Origin: an uncultured Pelagibacteraceae bacterium
Lineage (GTDB): Bacteria > Pseudomonadota > Alphaproteobacteria > Pelagibacterales > Pelagibacteraceae
Direction: 5' to 3'
Assembly (NCBI GenBank): GCA_902560245.1
Contig: CACELK010000001.1
Location: 34,959 to 98,958 of the forward strand
Length of the DNA: 64,000 nucleotides
Under the pieces are notes generated by a model, which saw only the letters and a program-made list of their open reading frames with translations, was not told the DNA's origin and did not search any database. A program made the translations under genes and the position numbers. Numbering within the stretch: the stretch's first letter is position 1; each line of letters starts with the position of its first letter. Shown piece by piece: positions 39,120-49,696 of the stretch.

Positions 39120-39937
39120 TATAATTTTATTTTAATTTCCTTAATATCTGAAACTGGACCCGTCATAGATATAATTCCATCATATTCAATATTTAAAAAA
39201 CCTTCTTTGAAATGAATATTGTTGTTATTGCCAGCAATTTTTTTTTCAAAAGCAACAACACCTGTTGCACAAGCAGCTGTCCCGCATGCTTTAGTTTGTC
39301 CAGCTCCACGCTCCCAAACATTTATCAAGATGTTAGTACTATCTTTTATTTGTGCAAATGTAACATTTATTCTTTCTGGGAATAATTGATGGTTTTCAAT
39401 TAATGGTCCAATTTGTTTTAGGTTATATTTATTACAATCCTCAACAAAAAAAACTATATGTGGATTCCCCACATTTAATGCATAACCATCTTTAAATTCT
39501 TCATTTCCAATTTTTAGATTTATATTTTTACAATCTATATTTTTTGATAAAGGAATTTTTTGCCAATTAAAAATAGGATCACCCATTACAATTCTAACAC
39601 TATTTTCAGAAATTTTTTGAGCTTTTAAAACTCTATTACCAGCTAATACTGCAGTATGTTCTATTTTTTTTTCATCACATATAAGTTTTGCAACGCATCT
39701 ACTTCCATTACCGCAAGCCTCAACTTCTTCACCATCAGAATTAAATATTGTAATGGGAATATAATTTGGAGCTTCAGGATTTATCTCATCAAGAAATATT
39801 AATTGGTCAAAACCAATATTATCTCTTTTTCCTAACTCAACAATTTTTTCTTTAACAATAGAAATTGGATTTTTTCTTCTATCAATGATAAGAAAATCAT
39901 TACCTAAACCATCCATTTTAAAAGCTTTAAATTCCAT
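39119..39937 (-). CDS. dapF: diaminopimelate epimerase
   Basis: MDGLGNDFLIID, EACGNGSRCVAK, ERGAGQTKACGTAACAT. Confidence 0.97.
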   Translation of the reverse strand: MEFKAFKMDGLGNDFLIIDRRKNPISIVKEKIVELGKRDNIGFDQLIFLDEINPEAPNYIPITIFNSDGEEVEACGNGSRCVAKLICDEKKIEHTAVLAGNRVLKAQKISENSVRIVMGDPIFNWQKIPLSKNIDCKNINLKIGNEEFKDGYALNVGNPHIVFFVEDCNKYNLKQIGPLIENHQLFPERINVTFAQIKDSTNILINVWERGAGQTKACGTAACATGVVAFEKKIAGNNNNIHFKEGFLNIEYDGIISMTGPVSDIKEIKIKL

Positions 39938-39999
39938 ATATTTTTATGTTTATCTTATTTATTGACATTTTGAACCTCTATTATAGGTTATCGGAATTT

Positions 40000-40089
40000 C
40001 CGCAAATACAGCTTTTTGCGGTGTCTTTGGAAACAAAGAGATCGACACCAGTCAGCGAGGGTTCGCCCACTGGTGCGATAGCTGCTGGA
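40000..40089 (+). ncRNA. candidate structured RNA / cis-regulatory leader of ffh
   Basis: Three non-overlapping hairpins: ccgcaaa/tttgcgg (40000-40021), tcttTGgaaaCAaaga with GAAA tetraloop (40024-40039), and atcg-a-caccagt...ggg-ttcg-ccc-actggtgcgat (40041-40079); GC-rich island in AT-rich DNA, ending 17 nt before the ffh ATG. Confidence 0.7.
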
Positions 40090-40096
40090 TGAAATT

Positions 40097-41455
40097 ATGT
40101 TTGAAAATTTGACAAATAAATTTGAAGAAGTTTTTTCTTCTCTAAAGAAAGCACCTTCACTTGATGAAAAGCAAGTTGATGAGGGTATGAGAGGTATTAG
40201 ACAAGCCTTATTAGAAGCAGATGTATCTCTAGATGTTGCTAAAAATTTCATTGAGAGCGTTAAACCAAAAGCGCTAGGTCAACAAATAATTAGATCTACG
40301 TCACCCGGCCAAATGGTTATCAAAATAGTTTATGATGAGCTAGTTAAATTACTAGGTGAAAAAAATGAAGAAATTAACTTAAATGCTGTTCCTCCAGTTC
40401 CAATGATGTTAGTAGGACTTCAGGGTTCAGGAAAAACAACTACTACAGCTAAACTAGCTAAATTTTTAGAAATTAATAAAAAAAAGAAAATTATGATGGT
40501 CAGTCTGGATGTTTATAGGCCAGCTGCACAAGAACAATTAAAATCTCTAGGTGAACAAAATAATATAATAACATTACCCGTCATTGAAGGACAATTACCT
40601 GCAGATATATGCAGACGAGCAATGAGCGCTGCTAATTTAAATGGATCAGAAATAATTTTATTCGATACAGCGGGTAGAACACAAATTGATCTTCAAATGA
40701 TGAGTGAAATTAAACAAATAGAAAATATAATTAAACCTTCAGAAACATTTCTTGTAGCAGATTCTCTCACTGGTCAAGTAGCCGCCGAGGTAGCAAAAGA
40801 ATTTAAAAATACTGTAAATTTAACTGGAATAATTCTAACTAGAGCAGATGGTGACGCGAGAGGTGGAGCAGCTGTTAGTATGAAATATGTATCACAGGTA
40901 CCAATAAAGTTTTTGGGAGTAGGAGAAAAAATAGATAATATTGAAGTATTTCATCCGGATCGTATTGCAAACAGAATTTTAGGTATGGGTGATGTTGTTT
41001 CTTTAGTAGAAAAAGCAGCTCAGGACCTTGGAGAAGAAAATATTAAAAAAGCTGAGGAAAATTTAAAAAAAGGACAATTTTCATTAGAAGATTATTTAAC
41101 TCAATTAAGACAAATGAAAAAAATGGGAGGAATAGAAGGTGTTATGTCTTTTTTACCTGGTGTTTCTAAAATTAAATCTCAAATGGACGCTGCAGGAGTT
41201 GATGAAAAAATTATAACTAAAAATGAAGCAATAATATTATCTATGACTAAAAAAGAAAGAGAAGATCCAAAAATAATTAATGGATCTCGAAAAAAAAGAA
41301 TTGCTAATGGCTCTGGAACTGATGCAGCCACTATCAATAAATTGCTAAAGCAATTTAAAATGATGTCTGAAATGATGAAAAAGATGTCAAAAGGAAATCT
41401 GAAAGGTATGACTGACAAAGGAATACCGCCAGAGCTTTTTAATCAATTAAAATAA
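40097..41455 (+). CDS. ffh: signal recognition particle protein Ffh
   Basis: GLQGSGKTTTTAKLAKFL, DVYRPAAQEQL, DTAGRTQIDLQMM, TRADGDARGGAA, M-domain MKKMGGIEGVMSFLPG. Confidence 0.98.
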   Translation: MFENLTNKFEEVFSSLKKAPSLDEKQVDEGMRGIRQALLEADVSLDVAKNFIESVKPKALGQQIIRSTSPGQMVIKIVYDELVKLLGEKNEEINLNAVPPVPMMLVGLQGSGKTTTTAKLAKFLEINKKKKIMMVSLDVYRPAAQEQLKSLGEQNNIITLPVIEGQLPADICRRAMSAANLNGSEIILFDTAGRTQIDLQMMSEIKQIENIIKPSETFLVADSLTGQVAAEVAKEFKNTVNLTGIILTRADGDARGGAAVSMKYVSQVPIKFLGVGEKIDNIEVFHPDRIANRILGMGDVVSLVEKAAQDLGEENIKKAEENLKKGQFSLEDYLTQLRQMKKMGGIEGVMSFLPGVSKIKSQMDAAGVDEKIITKNEAIILSMTKKEREDPKIINGSRKKRIANGSGTDAATINKLLKQFKMMSEMMKKMSKGNLKGMTDKGIPPELFNQLK

Positions 41456-41468
41456 TGAAAGGTAAAAA

Positions 41469-41885
41469 ATGTTAAAGTTAAGATTATCAATGGGTGGAAC
41501 AAAAAAGAGACCAGTATATAAAATAGTTGTTGCGGATAGTAGATTTTCAAGAGATGGAAGATTTATAGAAAAACTTGGTTTTTTTAATCCTTTATTACCA
41601 AAAGATAAAAAAGAAAGGGTTGGTTTAGAAACAGATAGAATTAAATATTGGTTAGGACAAGGAGCGCAGCCTACAATTAGAGTTGCGAGAATTCTTGGAG
41701 AAAATCAATTAATGCCAATGCCGGCAAAAGGTAATAATCCACAAAAAGCCATACCTAAGAAGGATAGAAAGAAAAAAGATGAAAAAGCTGCTTCAGGTGA
41801 AGCACCTAAGGAAGAAGCAAAAAAAGCAGAAGCACCTAAGGAAGAAGCAAAAAAAGCAGAAGCACCTAAGGAAGAAAAAAAATAA
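41469..41885 (+). CDS. rpsP: 30S ribosomal protein S16 with repetitive C-terminal tail
   Basis: [42 protein letters not shown]. Confidence 0.97.
   Translation: MLKLRLSMGGTKKRPVYKIVVADSRFSRDGRFIEKLGFFNPLLPKDKKERVGLETDRIKYWLGQGAQPTIRVARILGENQLMPMPAKGNNPQKAIPKKDRKKKDEKAASGEAPKEEAKKAEAPKEEAKKAEAPKEEKK
41799..41876. repeat. 30-bp in-frame tandem repeat (about 2.6 copies) encoding [10 protein letters not shown] in the S16 tail
   Basis: gaagcacctaaggaagaagcaaaaaaagca at 41799 and 41829, partial copy from 41859, identical at DNA level. Confidence 0.95.
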
Positions 41886-41888
41886 TTT

Positions 41889-42575
41889 ATGTGGCAAGTA
41901 CAAGTATTTACTCTTTACCCCGAAACTTTCCCTGGTCCATTATCAAAAGGACTTTATGGAAAAGCTTTAGAAAAGAAAAAATGGAATTTAAAAGTTGTAA
42001 ATATAAGAGATTCTGCTGAGGATAAACACAAAACTGTTGATGATGCACCTTTTGGCGGAGGTGCTGGAATGCTTTTAAAAGCAGATATTTTAGCAAAGTC
42101 TATTGATAATAATTTGAAAGATGAAAGTAGAATTTTTTATTTATCTCCAAAGGGTAAAAAATTTGATCAAAAATTTGCAAAAGAACTTTCTAAAGAGAAA
42201 TCAATCAATTTAATTTGTGGAAATTTTGAAGGTGTAGATGAAAGGATTTTATCTACAAGAAATATTGAGGAAATAAGTATTGGAGACTTTATTTTATCCG
42301 GCGGCGAGTCAGCTGCTTTTGTGATAATTGACTCAATTTTAAGATTAATTCCTGGTGTACTTGGAAATGACTTATCTAAACAGGATGAAAGCTTTGAAAA
42401 CGGTCTTTTAGAATATCCCCAGTATACTAAACCACAGATTTGGGAGAAAAAAGCTGTTCCAGATGTATTATTATCTGGAGATCATGCTAAAATTAAAGAC
42501 TGGCGTTTGTCTCAATCTGAGGCTATAACACGCGTCCGAAGACCAGATTTATGGGAAAAATATAAAAAGAACTAA
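41889..42575 (+). CDS. trmD: tRNA (guanine-N1)-methyltransferase
   Basis: [71 protein letters not shown]. Confidence 0.97.
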   Translation: MWQVQVFTLYPETFPGPLSKGLYGKALEKKKWNLKVVNIRDSAEDKHKTVDDAPFGGGAGMLLKADILAKSIDNNLKDESRIFYLSPKGKKFDQKFAKELSKEKSINLICGNFEGVDERILSTRNIEEISIGDFILSGGESAAFVIIDSILRLIPGVLGNDLSKQDESFENGLLEYPQYTKPQIWEKKAVPDVLLSGDHAKIKDWRLSQSEAITRVRRPDLWEKYKKN

Positions 42576-42591
42576 ATTGATAAACACTATA

Positions 42592-43107
42592 ATGAAAACT
42601 ATAGAAGAAATTAATAGATCAAATGTTAAAAAAATTCAGGCTGAAAAAAAGCTGCCTCAATTTTTTCCAGGAGATATTATCAAAGTAGGAGTTAGAATAA
42701 CTGAAGGAAAAAGAGATAGAATTCAGTATTTTGAAGGTGTGTGTATCGCTAAGAAAAGTCGAAATATTAATTCATCATTTACAGTGAGAAAGATTTCTTT
42801 TGGAGAAGGTGTTGAACGAACTTTTGCTTTGTATAGTCCTATTGTTGACTCAATTAAAGTTATAAGATCTGGAGAGGTAAGAAGAGCTAAATTATATTAT
42901 TTAAGAGACAGAACTGGAAAATCTGCGAGAATAGCTGAAAAAATAAGAAAAAATATAGGAATTGAAGTAAATGTTAAAAGCGAAACAACAACTGAGGAAA
43001 ATTTACAGCAGACTGAAGTAAAAAATGATATAAAAGAGAATGAGCAAGAGAAAATTAAAGAGGAAACTTCAAAAAATAAAGAAGAAAGTTTAAAAGAAAA
43101 AAAATAA
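42592..43107 (+). CDS. rplS: 50S ribosomal protein L19 with Lys/Glu-rich C-terminal extension
   Basis: [32 protein letters not shown]...[30 protein letters not shown]...[16 protein letters not shown]. Confidence 0.96.
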   Translation: MKTIEEINRSNVKKIQAEKKLPQFFPGDIIKVGVRITEGKRDRIQYFEGVCIAKKSRNINSSFTVRKISFGEGVERTFALYSPIVDSIKVIRSGEVRRAKLYYLRDRTGKSARIAEKIRKNIGIEVNVKSETTTEENLQQTEVKNDIKENEQEKIKEETSKNKEESLKEKK

Positions 43108-43117
43108 ATTTTTTTCA

Positions 43118-44521
43118 ATGCCGCATACACTTTACGATAAAATTTGGAACGATCATTTAGTTCATGAACAAGATGACGGTACAGCATTATTATTTGTTGA
43201 TAGACATTTAATTCATGAGGTAACAAGTCCACAGGCTTTTGAGGGTTTACGAAATTCAAAAAGAAAAGTGAGACAGCCATCTCTAACTTTAGCTGTAGCA
43301 GATCATAACGTACCAACTACAGATAGATCAAAAGGAATATCGGACCAAGAATCAAAAATTCAGGTAGAAACTTTAGAAGCAAACTGTAAGGAATTTGGAA
43401 TAAAACTTTTTGGAATGAATGATAAGAGGCAAGGAATTGTACACGTAACAGGTCCAGAACAAGGATTTACACAACCAGGAACAGTAATAGTTTGCGGGGA
43501 CAGTCACACAGCCACTCATGGTGCATTCGGTTCACTAGCTTTTGGAATCGGAACCTCAGAAGTAGAACATGTTCTTGCAACACAAACATTAGTTCAGAAA
43601 AAAGCAAAAAATTTTAGAATAAATGTTAATGGAAAGCTTCCATTAGGAGTAACATCAAAAGATGTAATTTTACAAATAATTGGAAAAATAGGGACAGCCG
43701 GTGGAACAGGTTGTGTAATAGAATATGCGGGAGATTTGATTAGATCTTTAAGTGTAGAGCAAAGAATGACTATTTGTAATATGACGATCGAAGGTGGAGC
43801 ACGAGCTGGGTTAATAGAACCAGATGAAAAAATATTTAATTATTTAAAAGGGAGACCTATGTCACCTAAAGGGGATACTTGGGATAAAGCAGTTGAAGTT
43901 TGGAGTAATTTAAATTCAGATAATGATTCTCATTTTGACAAAGAAGTAAGCTTAACTGCAGAAGAAATTATTCCAATGGTTACTTGGGGCACCTCTCCCC
44001 AAGATGTTATAACAATTGAAGGAAAGGTTCCAAATCCAAATACAGAAAAAGATCTTGATAAGAAAAGTTCAATTGAAAGATCTTTAAAGTATATGGGCTT
44101 GAAGCCAGACACACTAGCAAAGGACATAAAAATTGATAAAGTTTTCATTGGAAGTTGTACAAATGGAAGAATTGAGGATTTAAGAGAAGCTGCAAAAATA
44201 TTAAAAAATAAAAAAAAAGCTTCCCATGTTCATGCCATGGTAGTCCCTGGTTCAGGTTTAGTTAAACAACAAGCAGAGCAAGAGGGTTTAGATAAAATTT
44301 TTATAAACTCAGGTTTTGAATGGAGAGAACCTGGTTGTTCTATGTGTTTAGCAATGAATGCAGATAAATTAAAGCCCGAAGAAAGATGTGCATCTACCTC
44401 TAATAGAAATTTTGAAGGAAGACAAGGCAGAGGCGGCAGAACACATTTAGTAAGCCCAGGCATGGCTGCAGCTGCAGCGATATCTGGTAATTTAGATGAT
44501 GTTAGAAAGTATCAAAATTAA
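43118..44521 (+). CDS. leuC: 3-isopropylmalate dehydratase large subunit
   Basis: [58 protein letters not shown]. Confidence 0.97.
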   Translation: MPHTLYDKIWNDHLVHEQDDGTALLFVDRHLIHEVTSPQAFEGLRNSKRKVRQPSLTLAVADHNVPTTDRSKGISDQESKIQVETLEANCKEFGIKLFGMNDKRQGIVHVTGPEQGFTQPGTVIVCGDSHTATHGAFGSLAFGIGTSEVEHVLATQTLVQKKAKNFRINVNGKLPLGVTSKDVILQIIGKIGTAGGTGCVIEYAGDLIRSLSVEQRMTICNMTIEGGARAGLIEPDEKIFNYLKGRPMSPKGDTWDKAVEVWSNLNSDNDSHFDKEVSLTAEEIIPMVTWGTSPQDVITIEGKVPNPNTEKDLDKKSSIERSLKYMGLKPDTLAKDIKIDKVFIGSCTNGRIEDLREAAKILKNKKKASHVHAMVVPGSGLVKQQAEQEGLDKIFINSGFEWREPGCSMCLAMNADKLKPEERCASTSNRNFEGRQGRGGRTHLVSPGMAAAAAISGNLDDVRKYQN

Positions 44522-45127
44522 ATGCAAAAGTTTATTTCTCTAAAAAGCATTCCATCATATTTACCTATTGTAAATATAGACACAGACATGATTATACCAA
44601 AGCAGTTTTTAAAAACTATTAAAAGAACAGGTTTGGGAAAAAATCTTTTTTTTGAATTAAGATATGATGAAACAGGAAAAGAAATTCCAGACTTTATCTT
44701 AAACAAAAAACCATTTTGTAATTCCAACATATTAATCACAGGAAAAAATTTTGGGTGTGGTTCTTCAAGGGAACACGCACCTTGGGCACTATTAGATTTT
44801 GGAATTACTTGTATTATTAGTTCTAGTTATGCTGACATTTTTTATAATAACTGTTTTAAAAATGGAATTTTACCAATTGTTTTAAATGAGGATAAAATAA
44901 AGGATTTATCAGAATACTCTAATAGAAAAGAGGAGATCTCAGTCAACTTAGCGGATCAAAAAATTATATATGGAAACAACGAAATTTTATTTGAGATAGA
45001 CCCATTTAAAAAAAAATGTTTATTAGAGGGTCTAGATGACATTGCCTTATCTCTTGAAAAATCTGATAAAATAAAATGCTTCGAAAATAAAATTAAAAAT
45101 CAAAGACCCTGGATATTTAATGATTAA
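44522..45127 (+). CDS. leuD: 3-isopropylmalate dehydratase small subunit
   Basis: [37 protein letters not shown]. Confidence 0.97.
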   Translation: MQKFISLKSIPSYLPIVNIDTDMIIPKQFLKTIKRTGLGKNLFFELRYDETGKEIPDFILNKKPFCNSNILITGKNFGCGSSREHAPWALLDFGITCIISSSYADIFYNNCFKNGILPIVLNEDKIKDLSEYSNRKEEISVNLADQKIIYGNNEILFEIDPFKKKCLLEGLDDIALSLEKSDKIKCFENKIKNQRPWIFND

Positions 45128-46226
45128 AGTAAAAAAAAGAAAAATTTTACTTTTACCTGGGGATGGAATTGGACCTGAGGTAATAAACGAGGTTAAAAAA
45201 GTTATCAAATGGCTTAACTCAAAAAAGTCTCTAGATTTTGAAATTGATGAAGATTTAGCAGGAGGAGCTTCTTATGACAAACATGGAACTCCAATAACGG
45301 ATGAAGTGTTTTACAAAGCTCTTGAGAGTGAAGTTGTCATGTTAGGAGCAGTAGGTGGACCTAAATGGGATAATCTGGAATTTTCAAAAAAACCTGAGAG
45401 AGCATTATTAAAATTAAGAAAAGAGTTGAAATTATTTGCAAACTTAAGACCCGCAATATGTTTTAAACAATTGGTTGATGCATCTACTCTTAAACCTGAA
45501 ATTGTCTCTGGCTTAGATATTATGATTGTAAGAGAATTGACAGGAGGAATATATTTTGGAGAACCAAGAGGGATTAAACCTATAGATAATGGAGAAAGAA
45601 AAGGCATTAACACACATACTTATACTAGCAGTGAAATTATTAGAGTAGCAAGGGTCGCTTTTGATTTAGCTAAAAAAAGATCTAATAGAGTTACTTCGTG
45701 TGAGAAATCTAATGTTATGGAAGCAGGACAACTTTGGAAAGAAGAGGTTCAAACTTTACATGATGCAGAATACAAAGAAGTAGAACTAAATCACATGTTA
45801 GCAGATAACTGTTCTATGCAATTATTAAGAAATCCAAAACAATTTGATGTCATAGTAACTGATAATCTTTTCGGAGACATGCTTTCTGACCAAGCATCAA
45901 TGTTAACAGGCTCATTAGGACTTTTACCATCAGCATCTCTTGGTGCAAAAAATAAAGATGGTGAAATGAGAGCCATGTATGAGCCAATACATGGCTCAGC
46001 TCCAGATATAGCTGGAAAAGGATTGGCAAATCCAATTGCAACAATTTTAAGTTTTGCAATGGCATTAAGATATTCTTTAAATTTAGATAAAGAGGCAGAT
46101 AATTTGGAAAAAGCGGTCCAAGATGTGCTTAATGAAGGTTTAAGAACAAAAGATATAGTTGCAAAGGGAAAAAAAGAAGTATCCACTGTTCAAATGGGGG
46201 ATGCGATTATTTCAAAATTGAAATAA
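45120..46226 (+). CDS. leuB: 3-isopropylmalate dehydrogenase
   Basis: [63 protein letters not shown]. Confidence 0.97.
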   Translation: MIKVKKRKILLLPGDGIGPEVINEVKKVIKWLNSKKSLDFEIDEDLAGGASYDKHGTPITDEVFYKALESEVVMLGAVGGPKWDNLEFSKKPERALLKLRKELKLFANLRPAICFKQLVDASTLKPEIVSGLDIMIVRELTGGIYFGEPRGIKPIDNGERKGINTHTYTSSEIIRVARVAFDLAKKRSNRVTSCEKSNVMEAGQLWKEEVQTLHDAEYKEVELNHMLADNCSMQLLRNPKQFDVIVTDNLFGDMLSDQASMLTGSLGLLPSASLGAKNKDGEMRAMYEPIHGSAPDIAGKGLANPIATILSFAMALRYSLNLDKEADNLEKAVQDVLNEGLRTKDIVAKGKKEVSTVQMGDAIISKLK

Positions 46227-46251
46227 TTTGTATTTTAATTAAAATAAGATT

Positions 46252-48018
46252 ATGCCAACTTATAATGCACCTGTTGAAGATATGCTTTTTTTATATGAAA
46301 AGCTTAGAGACAATAAAAATTATAATGAGATTGATAAATATAAAGAAGTCACAACTGATCTTGTAAAAAATATTTTAGAGGAGGCAGCAAAAATTAATCA
46401 AAATTTAATTTTACCTCTTGCAAAAGCTGGAGATGAAAATCCAACAGTGTTAGAAAATGGTGTTGTAAGGACACCCCCTGGTTACAAAGAGGCATATAAA
46501 AAATTTATTGAAGATGGATGGACATCATTATCTTGTGATCCAAAATATGGTGGACAAGGTATGCCAAAAACTGTGAGTGCATTTTTTGATGAAATGCTAT
46601 CATCAGCCAGCTTAGCATTTAAGCTCTATAGCGAACTAACCCTTGGTGCATATAATTGTATAAATCACCACGCTACGGATGAAATTAAAAATAAATATCT
46701 TCCAAAAATGGTTGAAGGTAAATGGAGCGGGACAATGTGTTTAACTGAACCAGTATGTGGAACAGACTTAGGTTTACTTAAGACAAAAGCAGTAGAGCAA
46801 TCAGATGGAACATATAAAATCACAGGTCAAAAAATATTTATTACATCAGGCGATCATGATTTAACAGAAAATATTATTCATTTAGTAATCGCAAGAGCAT
46901 CAGACTCACCTAAGGGCACTAAAGGAATCAGTTTATTTTTAGTTCCAAAATTTATTGTCAAAGAGGACGGATCGATCGGCACTAGAAATGGAATATCGAC
47001 TGGTTCAATAGAAACTAAAATGGGAATTAAAGGTTCAGCAACATGTGTTTTAAACTTTGATGAGGCAACGGGATATATGATTGGTCCTAAAAATAAAGGA
47101 TTGAGTCAAATGTTTACAATGATGAATTTAGAGAGAATTGTGGTTGGAATTCAAGGCCTAGGTATTTCTGAAATTGCGTACCAAAACTCATTGATCTATG
47201 CGAAAGAGAGAAAGCAAGGAAAAAGTACAAAAAATCAGTCACCAAATGGAAACGCAGACTTAATTATTGAGCATGCAGATATAAGGAAAACTTTATTAAA
47301 TATGAAATCTATAATTGAGGGAGAGAGAGCTCTGTGCTTTTGGTTATCACAACAAACAGAAGTGAGTTTAAACCATAGCGACCAGAAAATAAAACAAGAC
47401 GCCACAGATATGGTTTCATTAATGACTCCTGTTGTTAAATCATTATTTTCAGATTTAGGGATGGAAATTACAAGTGATGCAATGCAAATATACGGAGGGT
47501 ATGGATACACTAAAGATCAAGGTATTGAACAATTATACAGGGATAATAGAATAACTCCCATATACGAAGGAACAAACTCCGTTCAAGCAATAGATTTAGT
47601 ATTCAGAAAACTAGTTAATCAAAACGGAGATATAATTGACAAGTATATTAGTATGATTAAAGGTGACTTAAATAAAAATAATAAAGACTTAAGCTCTTTT
47701 GTAACCAAGTTAGAAGTTTACATTGATAAATTAAGCAAATTTTCAAATTGGATGAAAGATAAAATAAAAACCTCAAAAGATGATGCAAATGCTGCTTCAA
47801 ATGATTATTTGAGAGTTCTTGGCTATGTTGCAATTGGTTATTCGTGGTTAAAGGTTTTAGAAGTGAGTTACAAAGATTATTCGAATAATAAAGACTTTTA
47901 TGAAGATAAAATACAAACAGCAAATTTTTATTTCAATAGAGTTTTACCTAGAGTAGAAAGCCATTATTTATCTGCAACAACAGGCAGTAAATATATAATG
48001 GATTTTAAATTTAATTAA
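46252..48018 (+). CDS. dmdC: acyl-CoA dehydrogenase, probable 3-methylmercaptopropionyl-CoA dehydrogenase
   Basis: MCLTEPVCGTDLGLLKTKA, KIFITSGDHDLTENIIHLVIARA, YGGYGYTKDQGIEQLYRDNRITPIYEGTNSVQAIDLVFRKL; family plus operon context with dmdB- and dmdA-like genes. Confidence 0.85.
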   Translation: MPTYNAPVEDMLFLYEKLRDNKNYNEIDKYKEVTTDLVKNILEEAAKINQNLILPLAKAGDENPTVLENGVVRTPPGYKEAYKKFIEDGWTSLSCDPKYGGQGMPKTVSAFFDEMLSSASLAFKLYSELTLGAYNCINHHATDEIKNKYLPKMVEGKWSGTMCLTEPVCGTDLGLLKTKAVEQSDGTYKITGQKIFITSGDHDLTENIIHLVIARASDSPKGTKGISLFLVPKFIVKEDGSIGTRNGISTGSIETKMGIKGSATCVLNFDEATGYMIGPKNKGLSQMFTMMNLERIVVGIQGLGISEIAYQNSLIYAKERKQGKSTKNQSPNGNADLIIEHADIRKTLLNMKSIIEGERALCFWLSQQTEVSLNHSDQKIKQDATDMVSLMTPVVKSLFSDLGMEITSDAMQIYGGYGYTKDQGIEQLYRDNRITPIYEGTNSVQAIDLVFRKLVNQNGDIIDKYISMIKGDLNKNNKDLSSFVTKLEVYIDKLSKFSNWMKDKIKTSKDDANAASNDYLRVLGYVAIGYSWLKVLEVSYKDYSNNKDFYEDKIQTANFYFNRVLPRVESHYLSATTGSKYIMDFKFN

Positions 48019-48023
48019 AGAAA

Positions 48024-49652
48024 ATGAGCCATTACGAGAAAAATCTTGACAAAAATAATGCAAATTTCGTTCCATTAACACCTCTATCTTTTTTATTAAG
48101 AGCTAAAGATATTTATCCAAATTATGAAGCAATAGTTTATGAAGATAGAAAATATACTTGGAGTGAAGTGTATAAAAGATGTGTAAAATTTGCTAGTGCA
48201 CTAAGTAAAATTGGTATTTCCAAAGGTGATACGGTCTCTTTTTTAGCCTTTAATACTCCAGAGATTTTTGAAGCTCATTACTCTGTGCCAATGACAGGAG
48301 GGGTATTAAATACAATTAATATTAGGTTAGATGCTAAGACTATTGCTTACATCTTAAACCATAGCGATGCTAAAGTTTTAGTAGTTGATAGACAATTACA
48401 CATGGAGGTAAAAAAAGCATTAAGCACTCTCAAAAAAAAAATTACAATAATTGATATAAACGATAAATTTGCTGATCAATCGAAATTGGAAAAAATTGGG
48501 GACTTAGAATATGAGGAATTTTTAAATACAGGCGATGAAAATTTTAAATGGGAAATGCCAGATGATGAGTGGCAAGCAATCTCATTAAGTTATACTTCAG
48601 GAACAACAGGCAATCCTAAAGGAGTTGTTTATCATCATAGAGGAGCTTATTTAATGTCAACAGGAAGTGCGACTGCGTGGAATATGCCTAACAGATTAAA
48701 TTTTCTGACGGTTGTCCCAATGTTTCACTGTAATGGATGGTGTTATCCGTGGACAGTACCAATGCTTAATGGAAGAACAATTTGTCTTAGAGCCATTGAT
48801 ATAAAAAAAATTTTTGAACTTATAGATAAGTATAATGTATCCCACTTTGGAGGAGCTCCTATAGTATTGAATATGATAACAGGTGCACCAGAGAGTGAGC
48901 GTAAAAAACTTAAAAATAAGGTTTATGTATTAACAGCTGGTGCTCCACCACCAAGCATTATATTTAAAAAAATGAAAAGTCTTGGATTTGAAGTAATGCA
49001 TGTTTATGGGTTAACAGAAACTTATGGACACGTAACACAATGTGCTTGGAATGAGGAATGGAATAGTTTAGATGAGGAAAAGCAAAATGAAATAAAAGCT
49101 AGGCAAGGAGTCAGATATCCAAATACTGAAGGTGTTACAATTATGAATCCAGAGACAATGAAGGAAGTTCCAAGAGATGGGAAAACTATAGGTGAAATAA
49201 TGATTAGAGGAAATGTAGTTATGAAAGGATATTTCAAGGATAAGGAAGCTACAGAAAAAGCCATGAAAGATGGTTGGTTTCATACAGGTGATTTAGCAGT
49301 TATGCATCCTGATGGTTATGCAAAGATACAAGATAGATCTAAAGATATAATTATTTCAGGTGGCGAAAATATTTCCTCTATTGAAATAGAAAATACTTTA
49401 GCAAAGCATCCATCTGTATCTATTGCAGCTGTTGTTGCAAAACCTGATGAAAAATGGGGCGAAGTACCTTGTGCTTTCATTGAAATGGTAAAAGATAAAC
49501 CAGTTACAGAAAAAGAATTAATAAATTTTTGCAAAGAGACCCTTGCAGGTTTTAAAGTTCCAAAAAAAGTTGAATTTTGTGAATTGCCAAAAACATCAAC
49601 AGGAAAAATCCAAAAATTTGAGTTAAGAAAAAAGGCCAAGGAGTTAAACTGA
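48024..49652 (+). CDS. dmdB: AMP-dependent acyl-CoA ligase, probable 3-methylmercaptopropionate--CoA ligase
   Basis: LSYTSGTTGNPKGVVYHHRGAYL, PMFHCNGWCYPWT, HVYGLTETYGH, GWFHTGDLAVMHPDGYAKIQDRSKDIIISGGENISSIEIE. Confidence 0.85.
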   Translation: MSHYEKNLDKNNANFVPLTPLSFLLRAKDIYPNYEAIVYEDRKYTWSEVYKRCVKFASALSKIGISKGDTVSFLAFNTPEIFEAHYSVPMTGGVLNTINIRLDAKTIAYILNHSDAKVLVVDRQLHMEVKKALSTLKKKITIIDINDKFADQSKLEKIGDLEYEEFLNTGDENFKWEMPDDEWQAISLSYTSGTTGNPKGVVYHHRGAYLMSTGSATAWNMPNRLNFLTVVPMFHCNGWCYPWTVPMLNGRTICLRAIDIKKIFELIDKYNVSHFGGAPIVLNMITGAPESERKKLKNKVYVLTAGAPPPSIIFKKMKSLGFEVMHVYGLTETYGHVTQCAWNEEWNSLDEEKQNEIKARQGVRYPNTEGVTIMNPETMKEVPRDGKTIGEIMIRGNVVMKGYFKDKEATEKAMKDGWFHTGDLAVMHPDGYAKIQDRSKDIIISGGENISSIEIENTLAKHPSVSIAAVVAKPDEKWGEVPCAFIEMVKDKPVTEKELINFCKETLAGFKVPKKVEFCELPKTSTGKIQKFELRKKAKELN

Positions 49653-49696
49653 ACTTAAACGTCGATAATAAAGACGTATTCATATCTACCAGTGGT

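Noticed and set aside
39982-40096. SRP RNA (ffs) next to ffh
   Set aside because: The conserved SRP apical motif (ccggaaggaagcag-like) is absent; the only GNRA loop is in a short symmetric hairpin without the asymmetric loop of helix 8.
42897-43316. 139-aa minus-strand ORF
   Set aside because: Antisense to the rplS tail and leuC start; low-complexity composition explains the open frame.
45791-46186. 131-aa minus-strand ORF within leuB
   Set aside because: Shadow ORF on the opposite strand of a strongly conserved enzyme.
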